Made by a program: the position numbers and the translations under genes
The notes under the pieces: model-generated
The model's database searches: none
Told to the model about the DNA's origin: nothing
What the model saw: the letters and a program-made list of their open reading frames with translations, nothing else
DNA from: Flavobacteriales bacterium
Lineage (GTDB): Bacteria > Bacteroidota > Bacteroidia > Flavobacteriales > JABDKJ01
Length of the DNA stretch: 64,000 nucleotides
NCBI GenBank assembly: GCA_013002285.1
Contig: JABDKJ010000013.1
Location: forward strand, 62,001-126,000
Direction of reading: 5' to 3'
Shown here: piece after piece, positions 7,816-16,162 of the stretch
Numbering within the stretch: the first letter of the stretch is position 1
Layout: every line of letters begins with the position of its first letter

Positions 7816-9471
7816 ATGATAAAATTTGAACAGATCGTTTTTGCGATCGCCCTACTTGCTTTTTCGTGTTCACAGCCTGAAGTAAGAGTATATGGGCTGG
7901 AAGAAATGAAGAGAGATTTGGAATACCTTGCCTCGGATGAACTAGAAGGGAGAGAAACAGGAACTCAGGGAGAAGCGCTAGCAGCCCAGTACATTTCTGA
8001 AGCCTTTAAAGAGCTTAGATTAATGCCAATGGGATCTGAAGGAAGTTATTTTCAGGAATTTGAATTTAAAGATAAAGCCACGGTATCAGAGGATAATTAT
8101 CTGATGATCGATGAGGTTGAGCTGTTTTCTGAAGACGATTACTATCCTACTAGTTATAGCGGGAATGCAAAAGTTGAAGGCAGTATCATTGATATTGGAT
8201 ACGGTATTCACGCACCTGACTTGGACTACGATGATCTAGAAGGAAAAGATGACCTGGAGGACAAGATCGTTCTCTTTAATATTTCTTCTCCTGATGGGAT
8301 CCACCCTCACTCAAAATATATTGATCATCACGACATTTCACGTAGGTTGGACATGCTCAACAAAATAAAGGTAAAGGCCGTTTTAATGTACAATGAAGAT
8401 GAAAATGCGGATGAGCCGAGGAAGAGGATATCTGCTAAGATAAAACCTTACGACTTTCCAGTTCTGTTTTTGACTGAGAAGCCTAAAGGTAAGCATGTTA
8501 AGAGTTCCATAGAGATCAGCAGGCCGTCTAAAACAGGAAAGAATGTTGTGGCTTTTTTGAACAAAGAAGCCGAGAATACAGTGGTCATTGGCGCGCATTA
8601 TGACCATCTGGGATATGGTGATGAGGGCTCCTTATTTCGTGGGGAAGGCAGACAAGTCCATAATGGTGCCGATGACAATGCAAGTGGGGTGGTTTGTCTT
8701 TTTGAATTGGCAGAAGAATTGAGCAAAGTGCCTTCTGCGAACAACTATATATTCGTTGCATTTTCCGGTGAAGAAAAAGGATTGCTAGGGTCTAATTATT
8801 TCGTCAAGGACATGCCTTTGGCAAAAGAGAAAGTGAATTATATGTTAAATATGGATATGGTTGGCAGGCTAGAAGAAGGAGCAAACAAGATAAGCATCAA
8901 TGGTGTTGGCACATCACCTTCATTAGCAATTGTCGATTCATTGACAGTCGAAGGACTTTCTGCCCAAACAACAGATTCTGGAATTGGTGCCTCTGACCAC
9001 ACTTCTTTTTATTTAGAAGGTATACCAGCGATCCACTTCTTTAGTGGAAGCCACGAAGACTACCATAAACCTAGTGATGATATTGAAAAGATCAATTACA
9101 AAGGGATGGAAAGGATCGTTTCCTATATGCTACAATTAATAGAAGAGCTGGATGATGATGGAAAACTTGAATTCACTAAAACGAAGGATGACAATAATCG
9201 AGATGCACCTAATTTCAAGGTTACTCTTGGAGTGATACCCGATTATCTTTTTGATGGTGAAGGTATGCGCATAGATGGAATAACAGAAGGTAGGCCAGCG
9301 CATGGAGGAAACTTGATAAAAGGAGACATAGTCATTAAAATGGGTCCATATGAAATAAGGGATATGATGAGCTATATGAAGGCTCTTTCAAAATTTCAAG
9401 AAGGACAAAAAACAGAGGTAACCGTTTTGAGGGGAGAAGATGAATTCACTACTGAGATCACATTCGATTAG
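7816..9471 (+). CDS. M28-family metallopeptidase lipoprotein with PDZ domain
   Basis: Starting at ATG 7816 the protein is 551 residues and opens with a clean lipoprotein signal peptide ending in AFSC (Cys18). An apical/PA-like region follows, then the M28 zinc-aminopeptidase core: GAHYDHLGYG, HNGADDNASG, AFSGEEKGLLGS, LNMDMVGRL and a late SHEDYHKPSDD supply the two-zinc ligands and catalytic Glu. The last 90 residues form a PDZ-like domain (GEGMRIDGITEGRPA, KGDIVIKMG). It would degrade peptides in the periplasm or at the surface. The start is chosen because a promoter box (7790-7797) lies between this ATG and the upstream one. The gene abuts gpsA with no gap. Confidence 0.92.
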   Translation: MIKFEQIVFAIALLAFSCSQPEVRVYGLEEMKRDLEYLASDELEGRETGTQGEALAAQYISEAFKELRLMPMGSEGSYFQEFEFKDKATVSEDNYLMIDEVELFSEDDYYPTSYSGNAKVEGSIIDIGYGIHAPDLDYDDLEGKDDLEDKIVLFNISSPDGIHPHSKYIDHHDISRRLDMLNKIKVKAVLMYNEDENADEPRKRISAKIKPYDFPVLFLTEKPKGKHVKSSIEISRPSKTGKNVVAFLNKEAENTVVIGAHYDHLGYGDEGSLFRGEGRQVHNGADDNASGVVCLFELAEELSKVPSANNYIFVAFSGEEKGLLGSNYFVKDMPLAKEKVNYMLNMDMVGRLEEGANKISINGVGTSPSLAIVDSLTVEGLSAQTTDSGIGASDHTSFYLEGIPAIHFFSGSHEDYHKPSDDIEKINYKGMERIVSYMLQLIEELDDDGKLEFTKTKDDNNRDAPNFKVTLGVIPDYLFDGEGMRIDGITEGRPAHGGNLIKGDIVIKMGPYEIRDMMSYMKALSKFQEGQKTEVTVLRGEDEFTTEITFD

Positions 9472-10470
9472 ATGAGCAAAGAATACAAGATCGGAGTAAT
9501 AGGCGGTGGGAGTTGGGCAACAGCCCTGATCAAGATCTTTTCAGAAAACCTTGATGATCTTTGGTGGTGGAATAGAAATGCCGAGAGCATTAGCCATATT
9601 GAAAAATATAATCACAACCCGAAATACCTGTCAAGCGCAGAACTAGATGTCGAGAAGCTTAATATGAGCACAGACCTCAACTACATTGCAGAGAACTCTG
9701 ATATTCTTATTATGGCCATTCCTTCAGCATTCATTTTTAATGAATTAAAAGACAGAGATATAGATATCTTTAAGGATAAAATATTGATCTCTGCGATAAA
9801 AGGGATCATTCCGGAAGAGAACAAATTACCAGCTATTTATTTCAATGAGAACCTGAATGTCCCATTTGATAGAATAGGGATAATAAGCGGCCCTTGTCAC
9901 GCTGAGGAAGTCGCAATGGAAAGACTTTCTTATTTGACGGTTGCCGTCCCAGATCAGGAAATAGCCGAGTTCATAGTTAAGAGTTTGGATTGCCGCTATA
10001 TAAAAGCCATGGTTTCAGATGATGTTGCAGGAACAGAGATCTCTGCTGTGTTAAAGAATGTCTTTGCTGTGGCAAGTGGAATATGTGCAGGCCTCGGCTA
10101 TGGGGACAATTTCCAAGCAGTCTTGGTTTCAAATGCTCTAAGGGAGATCAAAGCCTTTGTGGATAGGGTGAAGCCCCAGCATAGAGATGTCAACTCTTCG
10201 GCATATTTAGGTGACTTACTCGTTACGGCTTACTCATCTTTTAGTAGGAATAGGAATTTTGGCAGCATGATAGGGAAGGGTTATTCTGTAAAGGCAGCAC
10301 ATATGGAAATGAATATGGTGGCCGAGGGATATTATGCAGTAAAAGGGATCACCGAAATGAACAAGAAATACGGTGTGGAAATGCCGATAACAGAAGCAGT
10401 ATACAATATCTGTTACGAGAAGATCTCTCCAGTCATTGAGATGCATATACTCAGTGAAAAACTCACTTAG
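9472..10470 (+). CDS. gpsA: Glycerol-3-phosphate dehydrogenase [NAD(P)+]
   Basis: 332 residues. It reduces dihydroxyacetone phosphate to sn-glycerol 3-phosphate, the backbone for phospholipids. The dinucleotide-binding loop is GVIGGGSWATAL; GPCHAEEVA is the conserved substrate-domain motif, and KNVFAVASGICAGLGYGDN contains the catalytic Lys. The ATG follows the stop of the M28 gene directly (TAGATG), implying coupled translation. The stop interlocks with that of uvrC: four bases are shared by the two convergent reading frames. Confidence 0.95.
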   Translation: MSKEYKIGVIGGGSWATALIKIFSENLDDLWWWNRNAESISHIEKYNHNPKYLSSAELDVEKLNMSTDLNYIAENSDILIMAIPSAFIFNELKDRDIDIFKDKILISAIKGIIPEENKLPAIYFNENLNVPFDRIGIISGPCHAEEVAMERLSYLTVAVPDQEIAEFIVKSLDCRYIKAMVSDDVAGTEISAVLKNVFAVASGICAGLGYGDNFQAVLVSNALREIKAFVDRVKPQHRDVNSSAYLGDLLVTAYSSFSRNRNFGSMIGKGYSVKAAHMEMNMVAEGYYAVKGITEMNKKYGVEMPITEAVYNICYEKISPVIEMHILSEKLT

Positions 10471-12263
10471 AATTGATGGAAGAAATTGAAAATGGTCCGA
10501 GCTTTTTTGGCACCTACAACTTTGCTTAATTGTTCTTCATTGGCCTCTTTTATATTTTTAACCGAACGAAATTTTTGCAAGAGCAACTGAGCTGTCTTAG
10601 TCCCAATGCCCTCTATTTCAGTGAGTTCAGTTTTTAATGTAAACTTTCTTCTTCTTGATCTATGATGCGTTATCCCAAAGCGGTGTGCTTCGTTCCTTAG
10701 TTGTTGAATGACCTTCAGCGATTCGGAACGTTTGTCTATATATATGGGAATTGAGTCATTGGGGAAATAGATCTCCTCCAATCTTTTTGCTATACCTATG
10801 ATGGCAATTTTATTTTCTAGGCCAAGCCGTTCTAAACTCTTGTAAGCTGAAGAAAGTTGCCCTTTGCCCCCGTCAATGACGATCAATTGCGGAAGAGGCA
10901 GGTCCTCTTTTAAAAGTCTTGAGTAGCGCCTTTGCACAACCTCTTCCATAGAGGCAAAATCATCAGGACCTACGACTGTCTTTATATTAAAGTGACGGTA
11001 GTCTTTTTTACTTGGTTTACCGTCTTTGAACACTACACAAGCAGCAACGGGCTCGGCCCCCTGAAAATTCGAATTGTCGAAACACTCGATATGTGTGGGT
11101 AGCTCATTTAGCCTCAGATCCTCTTTGATCTGCCCGAGTATTCTGTTCTTCCTGCTTTCGGGATCTACGATCTTTTCTTGTTTTCGTTGATTTAGAACAT
11201 GGTATTTCAAGTTACGCTCTGCCAATTCCAAAAGACTTTTCTTGTCCCCTTTTTGAGGAATTGTTTGGGTGACACGGGGTATCTCGATATTCAATTCAAA
11301 GGGAAGAATAATATCTTTACAATCGGAATGAAATGACTTCCGGATGTCTATGACAGCCATTGTTAGCAGGTCTTCATCAGTCTCCTCTAATTTCTTTTTT
11401 AATTCAAGATTATAAGATTGGATCACTGCCCCATCAATGATCTTCAAATAATTGATATAAGCGACCCTAAGATCAGTATGAATGTTGAACACGTCAGCGT
11501 CTTTTATAGTGGGACTTACCACAACGGACTTACTTTGATAGCGCTCGAGCATGTCTATCTTCTCTTTGGTTTGTTGCGCTCGTTCAAAATCCATTTCCTC
11601 ACTTGCAAGCTTCATTTGCTCTTTTAGGTGGCCCTTTACTTCGTTGATGTTTCCTTTGATGATCTTCTTGATCTCTTTGATACCTATGTCATAGTCATTT
11701 TCAGATTGCAACCCTTCACAGGGTCCCAGACAGTTTTTCAAATGATATTCCAGACAAACTTTGAATTTGCCTGAATCAATATTGTCTTTGGTCAAAGAGT
11801 AATTACAATTTCTAAGAGGATATAACTTTGAAGCGAGCTCAAGCAGTGTTTTCATCAATTTCACAGATGCGTAAGGCCCAAAGTATTCAGATCCATCTTT
11901 GATCTTATTACGTGTAGAGAATATCCTGGGAAAAGGTTCATTTTTAATGCAGATCCAAGGGAAGGTCTTGTCGTCCTTCAATTGCACGTTGTATTTGGGT
12001 TGAAATTGCTTGATCAAATTATTTTCAAGTAACAAAGCGTCAAGCTCGCTTACCGTTTCAACGAATTCCAGAGCAAATATCCGTTTTACGAGCAATCGCG
12101 TTTTTCCGTTCAGTTGTGCTCCTTTATTGAAATAAGATGAAACTCTGTTCTTTAATTTCTTGGCTTTGCCGACATAAATGATCTTGCCTTCTTCATCGAA
12201 GAATTGGTAAACTCCGGGCCTATTAGGTAGAGCACTTATTTTAGACTTCAGGTCTATAGGCAT
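10467..12263 (-). CDS. uvrC: Excinuclease ABC subunit C
   Basis: Nucleotide-excision-repair endonuclease making the dual incision with UvrAB. The N-terminal GIY-YIG domain begins LPNRPGVYQF and IIYVGKAKKLKNRVSSYF; the UVR segment DFERAQQTKEKIDML binds UvrB; the RNase-H-like C-terminal nuclease contains ECFDNSNFQG and VIDGGKGQLSSA; the end is a double helix-hairpin-helix (IEGIGTKTAQLLLQKF). I start at ATG 12263 (598 residues), the normal distance before the GIY domain; a further in-frame start at 12299 would add 12 non-conserved residues. It is divergent from the merR regulator, so the dyad at 12286-12305 lies upstream of both genes. Confidence 0.95.
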   Translation of the reverse strand: MPIDLKSKISALPNRPGVYQFFDEEGKIIYVGKAKKLKNRVSSYFNKGAQLNGKTRLLVKRIFALEFVETVSELDALLLENNLIKQFQPKYNVQLKDDKTFPWICIKNEPFPRIFSTRNKIKDGSEYFGPYASVKLMKTLLELASKLYPLRNCNYSLTKDNIDSGKFKVCLEYHLKNCLGPCEGLQSENDYDIGIKEIKKIIKGNINEVKGHLKEQMKLASEEMDFERAQQTKEKIDMLERYQSKSVVVSPTIKDADVFNIHTDLRVAYINYLKIIDGAVIQSYNLELKKKLEETDEDLLTMAVIDIRKSFHSDCKDIILPFELNIEIPRVTQTIPQKGDKKSLLELAERNLKYHVLNQRKQEKIVDPESRKNRILGQIKEDLRLNELPTHIECFDNSNFQGAEPVAACVVFKDGKPSKKDYRHFNIKTVVGPDDFASMEEVVQRRYSRLLKEDLPLPQLIVIDGGKGQLSSAYKSLERLGLENKIAIIGIAKRLEEIYFPNDSIPIYIDKRSESLKVIQQLRNEAHRFGITHHRSRRRKFTLKTELTEIEGIGTKTAQLLLQKFRSVKNIKEANEEQLSKVVGAKKARTIFNFFHQF

Positions 12264-12285
12264 ATCCAAAATTAGTAAAGCCGTG

Positions 12286-12305
12286 CAACAATTGATCACT
12301 TGTTG
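12286..12305. promoter_or_regulatory. Inverted repeat CAACAA-N8-TTGTTG at the merR promoter
   Basis: Perfect 6-bp arms separated by 8 nt, whose centre is itself the palindrome TGATCA. The right arm contains the TTG (12303-12305) of the merR promoter, so a protein bound here would compete with RNA polymerase. It is a candidate operator between uvrC and merR. Confidence 0.4.
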
Positions 12306-12332
12306 TCGTTTAAAAAATAATTCATATATTTG
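12303..12332 (+). promoter_or_regulatory. Promoter of the merR-type regulator
   Basis: TTG at 12303-12305, 19-nt spacer, TATATTTG at 12325-12332, an exact match to the Bacteroidota sigma-ABfr consensus. A transcript starting a few bases downstream has a very short leader before ATG 12342 or 12351. Confidence 0.7.
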
Positions 12333-12361
12333 TTTAAGAAAATGACAAAAATGTTAAACAA
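12330..12361. promoter_or_regulatory. Candidate operator: TTGTTTAA-N16-TTAAACAA over the merR start
   Basis: Perfect 8-bp inverted repeat whose left arm overlaps the TAnnTTTG box and whose right arm lies just inside the coding region. The same 7-bp core with the same 16-nt spacer recurs before the sigma gene (13236-13265). The position suits autorepression. Confidence 0.5.
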
Positions 12362-13232
12362 TAGTGGAAGGTTCTCGATCAAAGACCTTGAAAGACTTTC
12401 AGGTATCAAGGCGCATACATTGCGTATTTGGGAAAAGCGCTATGGTCTTGTTGAACCTAAACGTTCTGCCTCAAACATACGCTCTTATACAAATGATGAT
12501 CTTAAGAAGGTCCTGAATGTTGCAATGTTGAACCGATCAGGCTTGAAGATCTCTAATATTGCCAATTTAAGCGATGATGAGTTACTTACCCGGATCCAAG
12601 AGTATTCTATAACAAATGAAGGACATAGACACTTCATTGACCAGCTGGTTTTTGCTATGATAGATATGGATGAGGAGCTGATGGAGGAGCTTATAGATAA
12701 GGCCATACTTGAACATGGATTTGAAAAAACGATGTTGGATATCATACATCCATTTTTCAAGAATGTTGGGCTAATGTGGTTGACAGGGTCGGTACACCCT
12801 GGTCAGGAGCATTTTATTTCCAATCTTATAAGACGAAAATTGATCATTGCTATTGACAGGAAAAAGCAATATTCTATTAGCGGAAACAATGTTGTGTTCT
12901 TTTTACCAGAGCAAGAATGGCATGAGTTGGGCCTCTTGTTCCACAGCTTTATAGCCCTTGATCAAAAGGTAAATACGTATTATTTGGGACAATCGGTTCC
13001 TATTTCAACTATAGAAAAGGTAATTGAAAGTAAAAAGCCAAGTCATTTGGTGTTTTCTCACCTTTCGGTCAAAAGTTATGAAGCTTTAGTAAAATATTCC
13101 AAGGAACTCAAAAGTATTGCTGGAGAGATAAAAATTGTTTTTTTAGACAATAGTTTAAGTCAAAAACAAAAGGAGAAGCTTGCCCTTATCGTTCCTGAAA
13201 GTATAGACCATTTTAAAGAAATTATAAGTTAA
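12351..13232 (+). CDS. MerR-family regulator with B12-binding (CarH/LitR-like) sensor domain
   Basis: About 293 residues. The N-terminal winged-helix HTH (FSIKDLERLSGIKAHTLRIW, EKRYGLVEPKR) is MerR-type. The middle four-helix segment contains W-LTGSVHPGQ-EH, that is W-x9-EH, which in CarH is the light-sensing adenosylcobalamin pocket; downstream QEWHELGLL supplies the His expected to be the lower cobalt ligand, in the Rossmann-like cobalamin domain. CarH/LitR proteins repress carotenoid genes in the dark and release DNA when light breaks the Co-C bond. It heads a cluster with a sigma factor, carotenoid genes and photolyase, as in known LitR systems. Start is ATG 12351 or ATG 12342; a TTG at 12330 is excluded because it is part of the promoter. 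Confidence 0.85.
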   Translation: MLNNSGRFSIKDLERLSGIKAHTLRIWEKRYGLVEPKRSASNIRSYTNDDLKKVLNVAMLNRSGLKISNIANLSDDELLTRIQEYSITNEGHRHFIDQLVFAMIDMDEELMEELIDKAILEHGFEKTMLDIIHPFFKNVGLMWLTGSVHPGQEHFISNLIRRKLIIAIDRKKQYSISGNNVVFFLPEQEWHELGLLFHSFIALDQKVNTYYLGQSVPISTIEKVIESKKPSHLVFSHLSVKSYEALVKYSKELKSIAGEIKIVFLDNSLSQKQKEKLALIVPESIDHFKEIIS

Positions 13233-13235
13233 AAG

Positions 13236-13265
13236 TGTTTAGATCATTTATACATACATTAAACA
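13236..13265. promoter_or_regulatory. Candidate operator: TGTTTAG-N16-TTAAACA before the sigma gene
   Basis: Inverted repeat (6 of 7 positions paired) in the 40-bp gap between merR and the ECF sigma gene. Core sequence and 16-nt spacing are the same as in the repeat at 12331-12360. It lies just upstream of the sigma start codon. Confidence 0.5.
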
Positions 13266-13272
13266 AAAGAAA

Positions 13273-13779
13273 ATGAATGCATTGAATTTTAATAGAGAAC
13301 TGATAGAATTTGAAAGGTCATTAAAGGGTTTTGCCTATAAATTCACTCGTAATGATGAAGATGCCAACGACCTGGTCCAAGAGACATTTTTGAAAGCGTT
13401 GAGATATAAAGACAAGTTTGCTGAACAGACAAATTTGAAGGCTTGGTTGTACACGATCATGAGAAATACTTTCATTAACAATTACAGAAAAGCTTCCAAG
13501 GCAAATGTCCTTTTAGATGACTCTGATGAAAATTATTTCATAGACCTTTCTAAGCAGTCTAAAAGTGAGACTCCTGATCAGGCCATGGCCTACAAAGAGA
13601 TCATTTCAGAGATCAATGCCTTGAGTGATGAATATCGTGTGCCTTTTCAAATGCACTATAACGGATTCAAATACAAGGAGATAGCAGAAAAGCTCTCGTT
13701 GCCCATAGGTACGATCAAAAGTCGGATCTTTTTAGCTCGCCAAAAGCTGAGCGAACAGTTGGCTGATTTCAGGCCATAG
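13273..13779 (+). CDS. ECF-type RNA polymerase sigma factor
   Basis: 168 residues, normal for an extracytoplasmic-function sigma. Region 2 has NDLVQETFLKALRYKDKF and LKAWLYTIMRNTFINNYRK (core binding and -10 recognition); region 4 has HYNGFKYKEIAEKLSLPIGT followed by IKSRIFLARQKL, the -35-binding HTH. It lies 40 bp after the B12-type MerR gene and 2 bp before crtI, the same order as the LitR-LitS-crt arrangement in actinobacteria, so it probably drives the carotenoid genes. No anti-sigma factor is adjacent, which suggests control by transcription (through the MerR protein) rather than by sequestration. Confidence 0.93.
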   Translation: MNALNFNRELIEFERSLKGFAYKFTRNDEDANDLVQETFLKALRYKDKFAEQTNLKAWLYTIMRNTFINNYRKASKANVLLDDSDENYFIDLSKQSKSETPDQAMAYKEIISEINALSDEYRVPFQMHYNGFKYKEIAEKLSLPIGTIKSRIFLARQKLSEQLADFRP

Positions 13780-13781
13780 TT

Positions 13782-15254
13782 ATGGTTAAAAAAGTCATCG
13801 TAATTGGAGCGGGCTTTTCAGGACTTTCTGTTTCTACACATCTAGCAAAAGCTGGATATGAGGTTACTGTATTGGAAAAACACGCAATTCCGGGAGGGCG
13901 TGCGAGAAAATTTTCTGAAAAGGGATTTACTTTTGACATGGGCCCTTCATGGTATTGGATGCCCGATGTGTTTGAGCGTTATTTTTCTTTATTCGGAAAG
14001 AAGGTTTCAGATCACTATACACTTAAAAGGCTATCACCATCCTATCGCGTATTTTATCCAGAAAATGAGCAATTAGATGTTCCTTCAGACCTCAATGATC
14101 TATATGCCTTGTTCGAAAAGATAGAGAAAGGCAGTGCTGGAAAACTCAAGCATTTCCTTTCAGATGCAGAATACAAATACAAAGTTGGGATAGAGCAACT
14201 GGTATATAAACCAGGCCGCAGTCTTCTTGAATTTCTGGATCTGAAGTTGCTTAAGGGAATATTAAAACTAGATGTCTTGAAACCAATCTCTCGACCAATC
14301 AGGAGTATGTTCAAGGATAAGCGCTTGATAGACCTATTGGAATTTCCTGTCTTATTCTTAGGTGCGAAGCCCTCCAAAACTCCTGCCTTGTATAGCCTTA
14401 TGAACTATGCAGACCTTGCTCTGGGAACTTGGTATCCAAAAGGGGGTATGCACAAGATCGTTGAGGGAATGCATGCTTTGGCAGTTGAAAATGGAGTGAA
14501 ATTCGAGTTTGAACAAAACGTCAACGAAGTTGTATCTGAGAGTGGAAAAGTCACTTCGGTCAAAACGGATTCTGGAGAATTTGAATGTGATGTGTTCGTA
14601 TCAAGTGCCGACTATCATTTTACAGAGACGAAATTACTGAAGCCGGAACAAAGGAACTATTCTGAAAAATATTGGGACTCTCGAACTCTGGCTCCATCCA
14701 GTTTGATATATTATTTGGGTGTGAATAAAAAACTCCAAGGCCTTCTTCATCACAATTTGTTTTTCGATCAGGATTTCGAGAAGCATTCTACAGAGATCTA
14801 CGATGACCCTAAGTGGCCTAGCGCTCCGCAATTCTATGTGTGTTGTAATTCCGTTTCCGATCCCACTGCTGCACCAGATGGTATGGAAAATGTGTTCATT
14901 CTTATACCAGTTGCCCCTGACCTTAAGGATACAACGGAAACCAGAGAAAAGTATTACGAACAGACCATTTCAAGGCTGGAAGAAAAACTTGGAACGAACA
15001 TTCGGGACCATGTCATCTACAGGAGAGACTATGCGCACAATGATTTTATAAGCGATTATAACTCTTTTAAGGGGAACGCGTATGGATTGGCCAATACTCT
15101 GAAACAAACAGCTATATTCAAGCCAAGTGTTAAGAATAAAAAATTGAAGAACATGTACTATACAGGCCAACTGACCGTGCCCGGACCAGGTGTTCCTCCT
15201 TCTTTGATCTCAGGAGAAGTTGTTGCTAAAGAGGTGATAAAGGAGCAACTTTGA
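13782..15254 (+). CDS. crtI: Phytoene desaturase
   Basis: 490 residues, standard for bacterial CrtI. It converts colourless phytoene to lycopene by successive desaturations, using FAD at the membrane. The FAD-binding Rossmann motif VIVIGAGFSGLSVSTHLAKA opens the protein, followed by EKHAIPGGRARKF and FDMGPSWYWMPDVFERYF; the C-terminus has the bacterial-type carotenoid dehydrogenase signature GQLTVPGPGVPPSLISGE. It begins 2 bp after the sigma stop. crtB follows after 62 bp of AT-rich sequence containing AAACA-N15-TGTTT (15265-15289), a possible further regulatory site. Confidence 0.95.
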   Translation: MVKKVIVIGAGFSGLSVSTHLAKAGYEVTVLEKHAIPGGRARKFSEKGFTFDMGPSWYWMPDVFERYFSLFGKKVSDHYTLKRLSPSYRVFYPENEQLDVPSDLNDLYALFEKIEKGSAGKLKHFLSDAEYKYKVGIEQLVYKPGRSLLEFLDLKLLKGILKLDVLKPISRPIRSMFKDKRLIDLLEFPVLFLGAKPSKTPALYSLMNYADLALGTWYPKGGMHKIVEGMHALAVENGVKFEFEQNVNEVVSESGKVTSVKTDSGEFECDVFVSSADYHFTETKLLKPEQRNYSEKYWDSRTLAPSSLIYYLGVNKKLQGLLHHNLFFDQDFEKHSTEIYDDPKWPSAPQFYVCCNSVSDPTAAPDGMENVFILIPVAPDLKDTTETREKYYEQTISRLEEKLGTNIRDHVIYRRDYAHNDFISDYNSFKGNAYGLANTLKQTAIFKPSVKNKKLKNMYYTGQLTVPGPGVPPSLISGEVVAKEVIKEQL

Positions 15255-15316
15255 TCATCTGAGTAAACAATTTACTATATTAAATGTTTCAATATTTTAA
15301 TAGCATTTAATTCCCA

Positions 15317-16159
15317 ATGACGAACAAACCATTATATGACCAAGTGAGCCTTAAGTGCAGCAGATATATTACCAATACATATAGCACTTCTTTCTCTTTA
15401 GGAATAAAATTGCTTTCAAAGGACCTTCGGTCTCACATCTATAACATTTATGGCTTTGTTAGGATCGCTGATGAGATCGTTGATACATTTTATGACTATC
15501 CCAACAGAGAGCTTTTTGATAGGTTTAAAGAAGACACTTATTGGTCATTGGAAAATGGAATAAGTACAAATCCAGTCCTTAATTGCTTTCAAGATACAGT
15601 AACCAAATATGGAATTGATAGGTCCCTTATCGACCAGTTCTTAAGGAGCATGGAAATGGATCTGAACAAAAACGACTATAATAGAGAGCAGTTCAATGAG
15701 TATGTATTAGGGAGCGCAGAAGTTGTTGGACTCATGTGCTTAAAGGTGTTCGTTTATGGCGATGATGACAAATACGAAGAGTTGAAACCATATGCCATGA
15801 AGCTCGGTGCTGCTTTCCAAAAAATTAATTTCCTTAGAGATATCAAGCAAGACATGATGGACCTTGGAAGAAACTACTTTCCAGAACTTGAAATAGGAAG
15901 TTTGAATGAAGTCTCAAAAAAACATATCGAAGCAGAAATAGAGGAAGATTTTAGGCAAGGAATGATCGGGATAAAGGGCCTTCCTAAAGGCTCGAGGTTT
16001 GGCGTATATCTGGCATACAAATACTATCTGAGACTATTTAAGAAAATATCCAATTTGGATGCAGCAGACATAATGAAAGACCGTATTCGCATTCCCGACC
16101 AACAAAAAGCAAGTATCTTATTAAGATCTTATTTAAGACACAGTTTTAATTTATTGTAG
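15317..16159 (+). CDS. crtB: Phytoene synthase
   Basis: 280 residues. It condenses two geranylgeranyl diphosphates to phytoene, the committed step. Both Asp-rich Mg-diphosphate motifs are visible: RIADEIVDTFYD and NFLRDIKQDMMDLGRNYF, in the squalene/phytoene synthase fold. It follows crtI, the usual crtI-crtB order in flavobacteria, and ends 3 bp before idi. The geranylgeranyl diphosphate synthase (crtE) needed to feed it is not in this window. Confidence 0.95.
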   Translation: MTNKPLYDQVSLKCSRYITNTYSTSFSLGIKLLSKDLRSHIYNIYGFVRIADEIVDTFYDYPNRELFDRFKEDTYWSLENGISTNPVLNCFQDTVTKYGIDRSLIDQFLRSMEMDLNKNDYNREQFNEYVLGSAEVVGLMCLKVFVYGDDDKYEELKPYAMKLGAAFQKINFLRDIKQDMMDLGRNYFPELEIGSLNEVSKKHIEAEIEEDFRQGMIGIKGLPKGSRFGVYLAYKYYLRLFKKISNLDAADIMKDRIRIPDQQKASILLRSYLRHSFNLL

Positions 16160-16162
16160 CTT

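Noticed and set aside
12267..12274. TAATTTTG promoter box for uvrC on the minus strand
   Set aside because: It matches the box but lies only 3 bp before ATG 12263 and has no TTG at normal spacing, so a transcript from it would miss the start codon.
12330..12341. TTG start for the merR regulator
   Set aside because: The TTG is the last three bases of a TATATTTG promoter box with a TTG 19 nt upstream; the transcript would begin after it.
15265..15289. AAACA-N15-TGTTT before crtB as a third copy of the merR/sigma operator
   Set aside because: The half-sites are in the opposite orientation and the arms are shorter, so it is not the same element.
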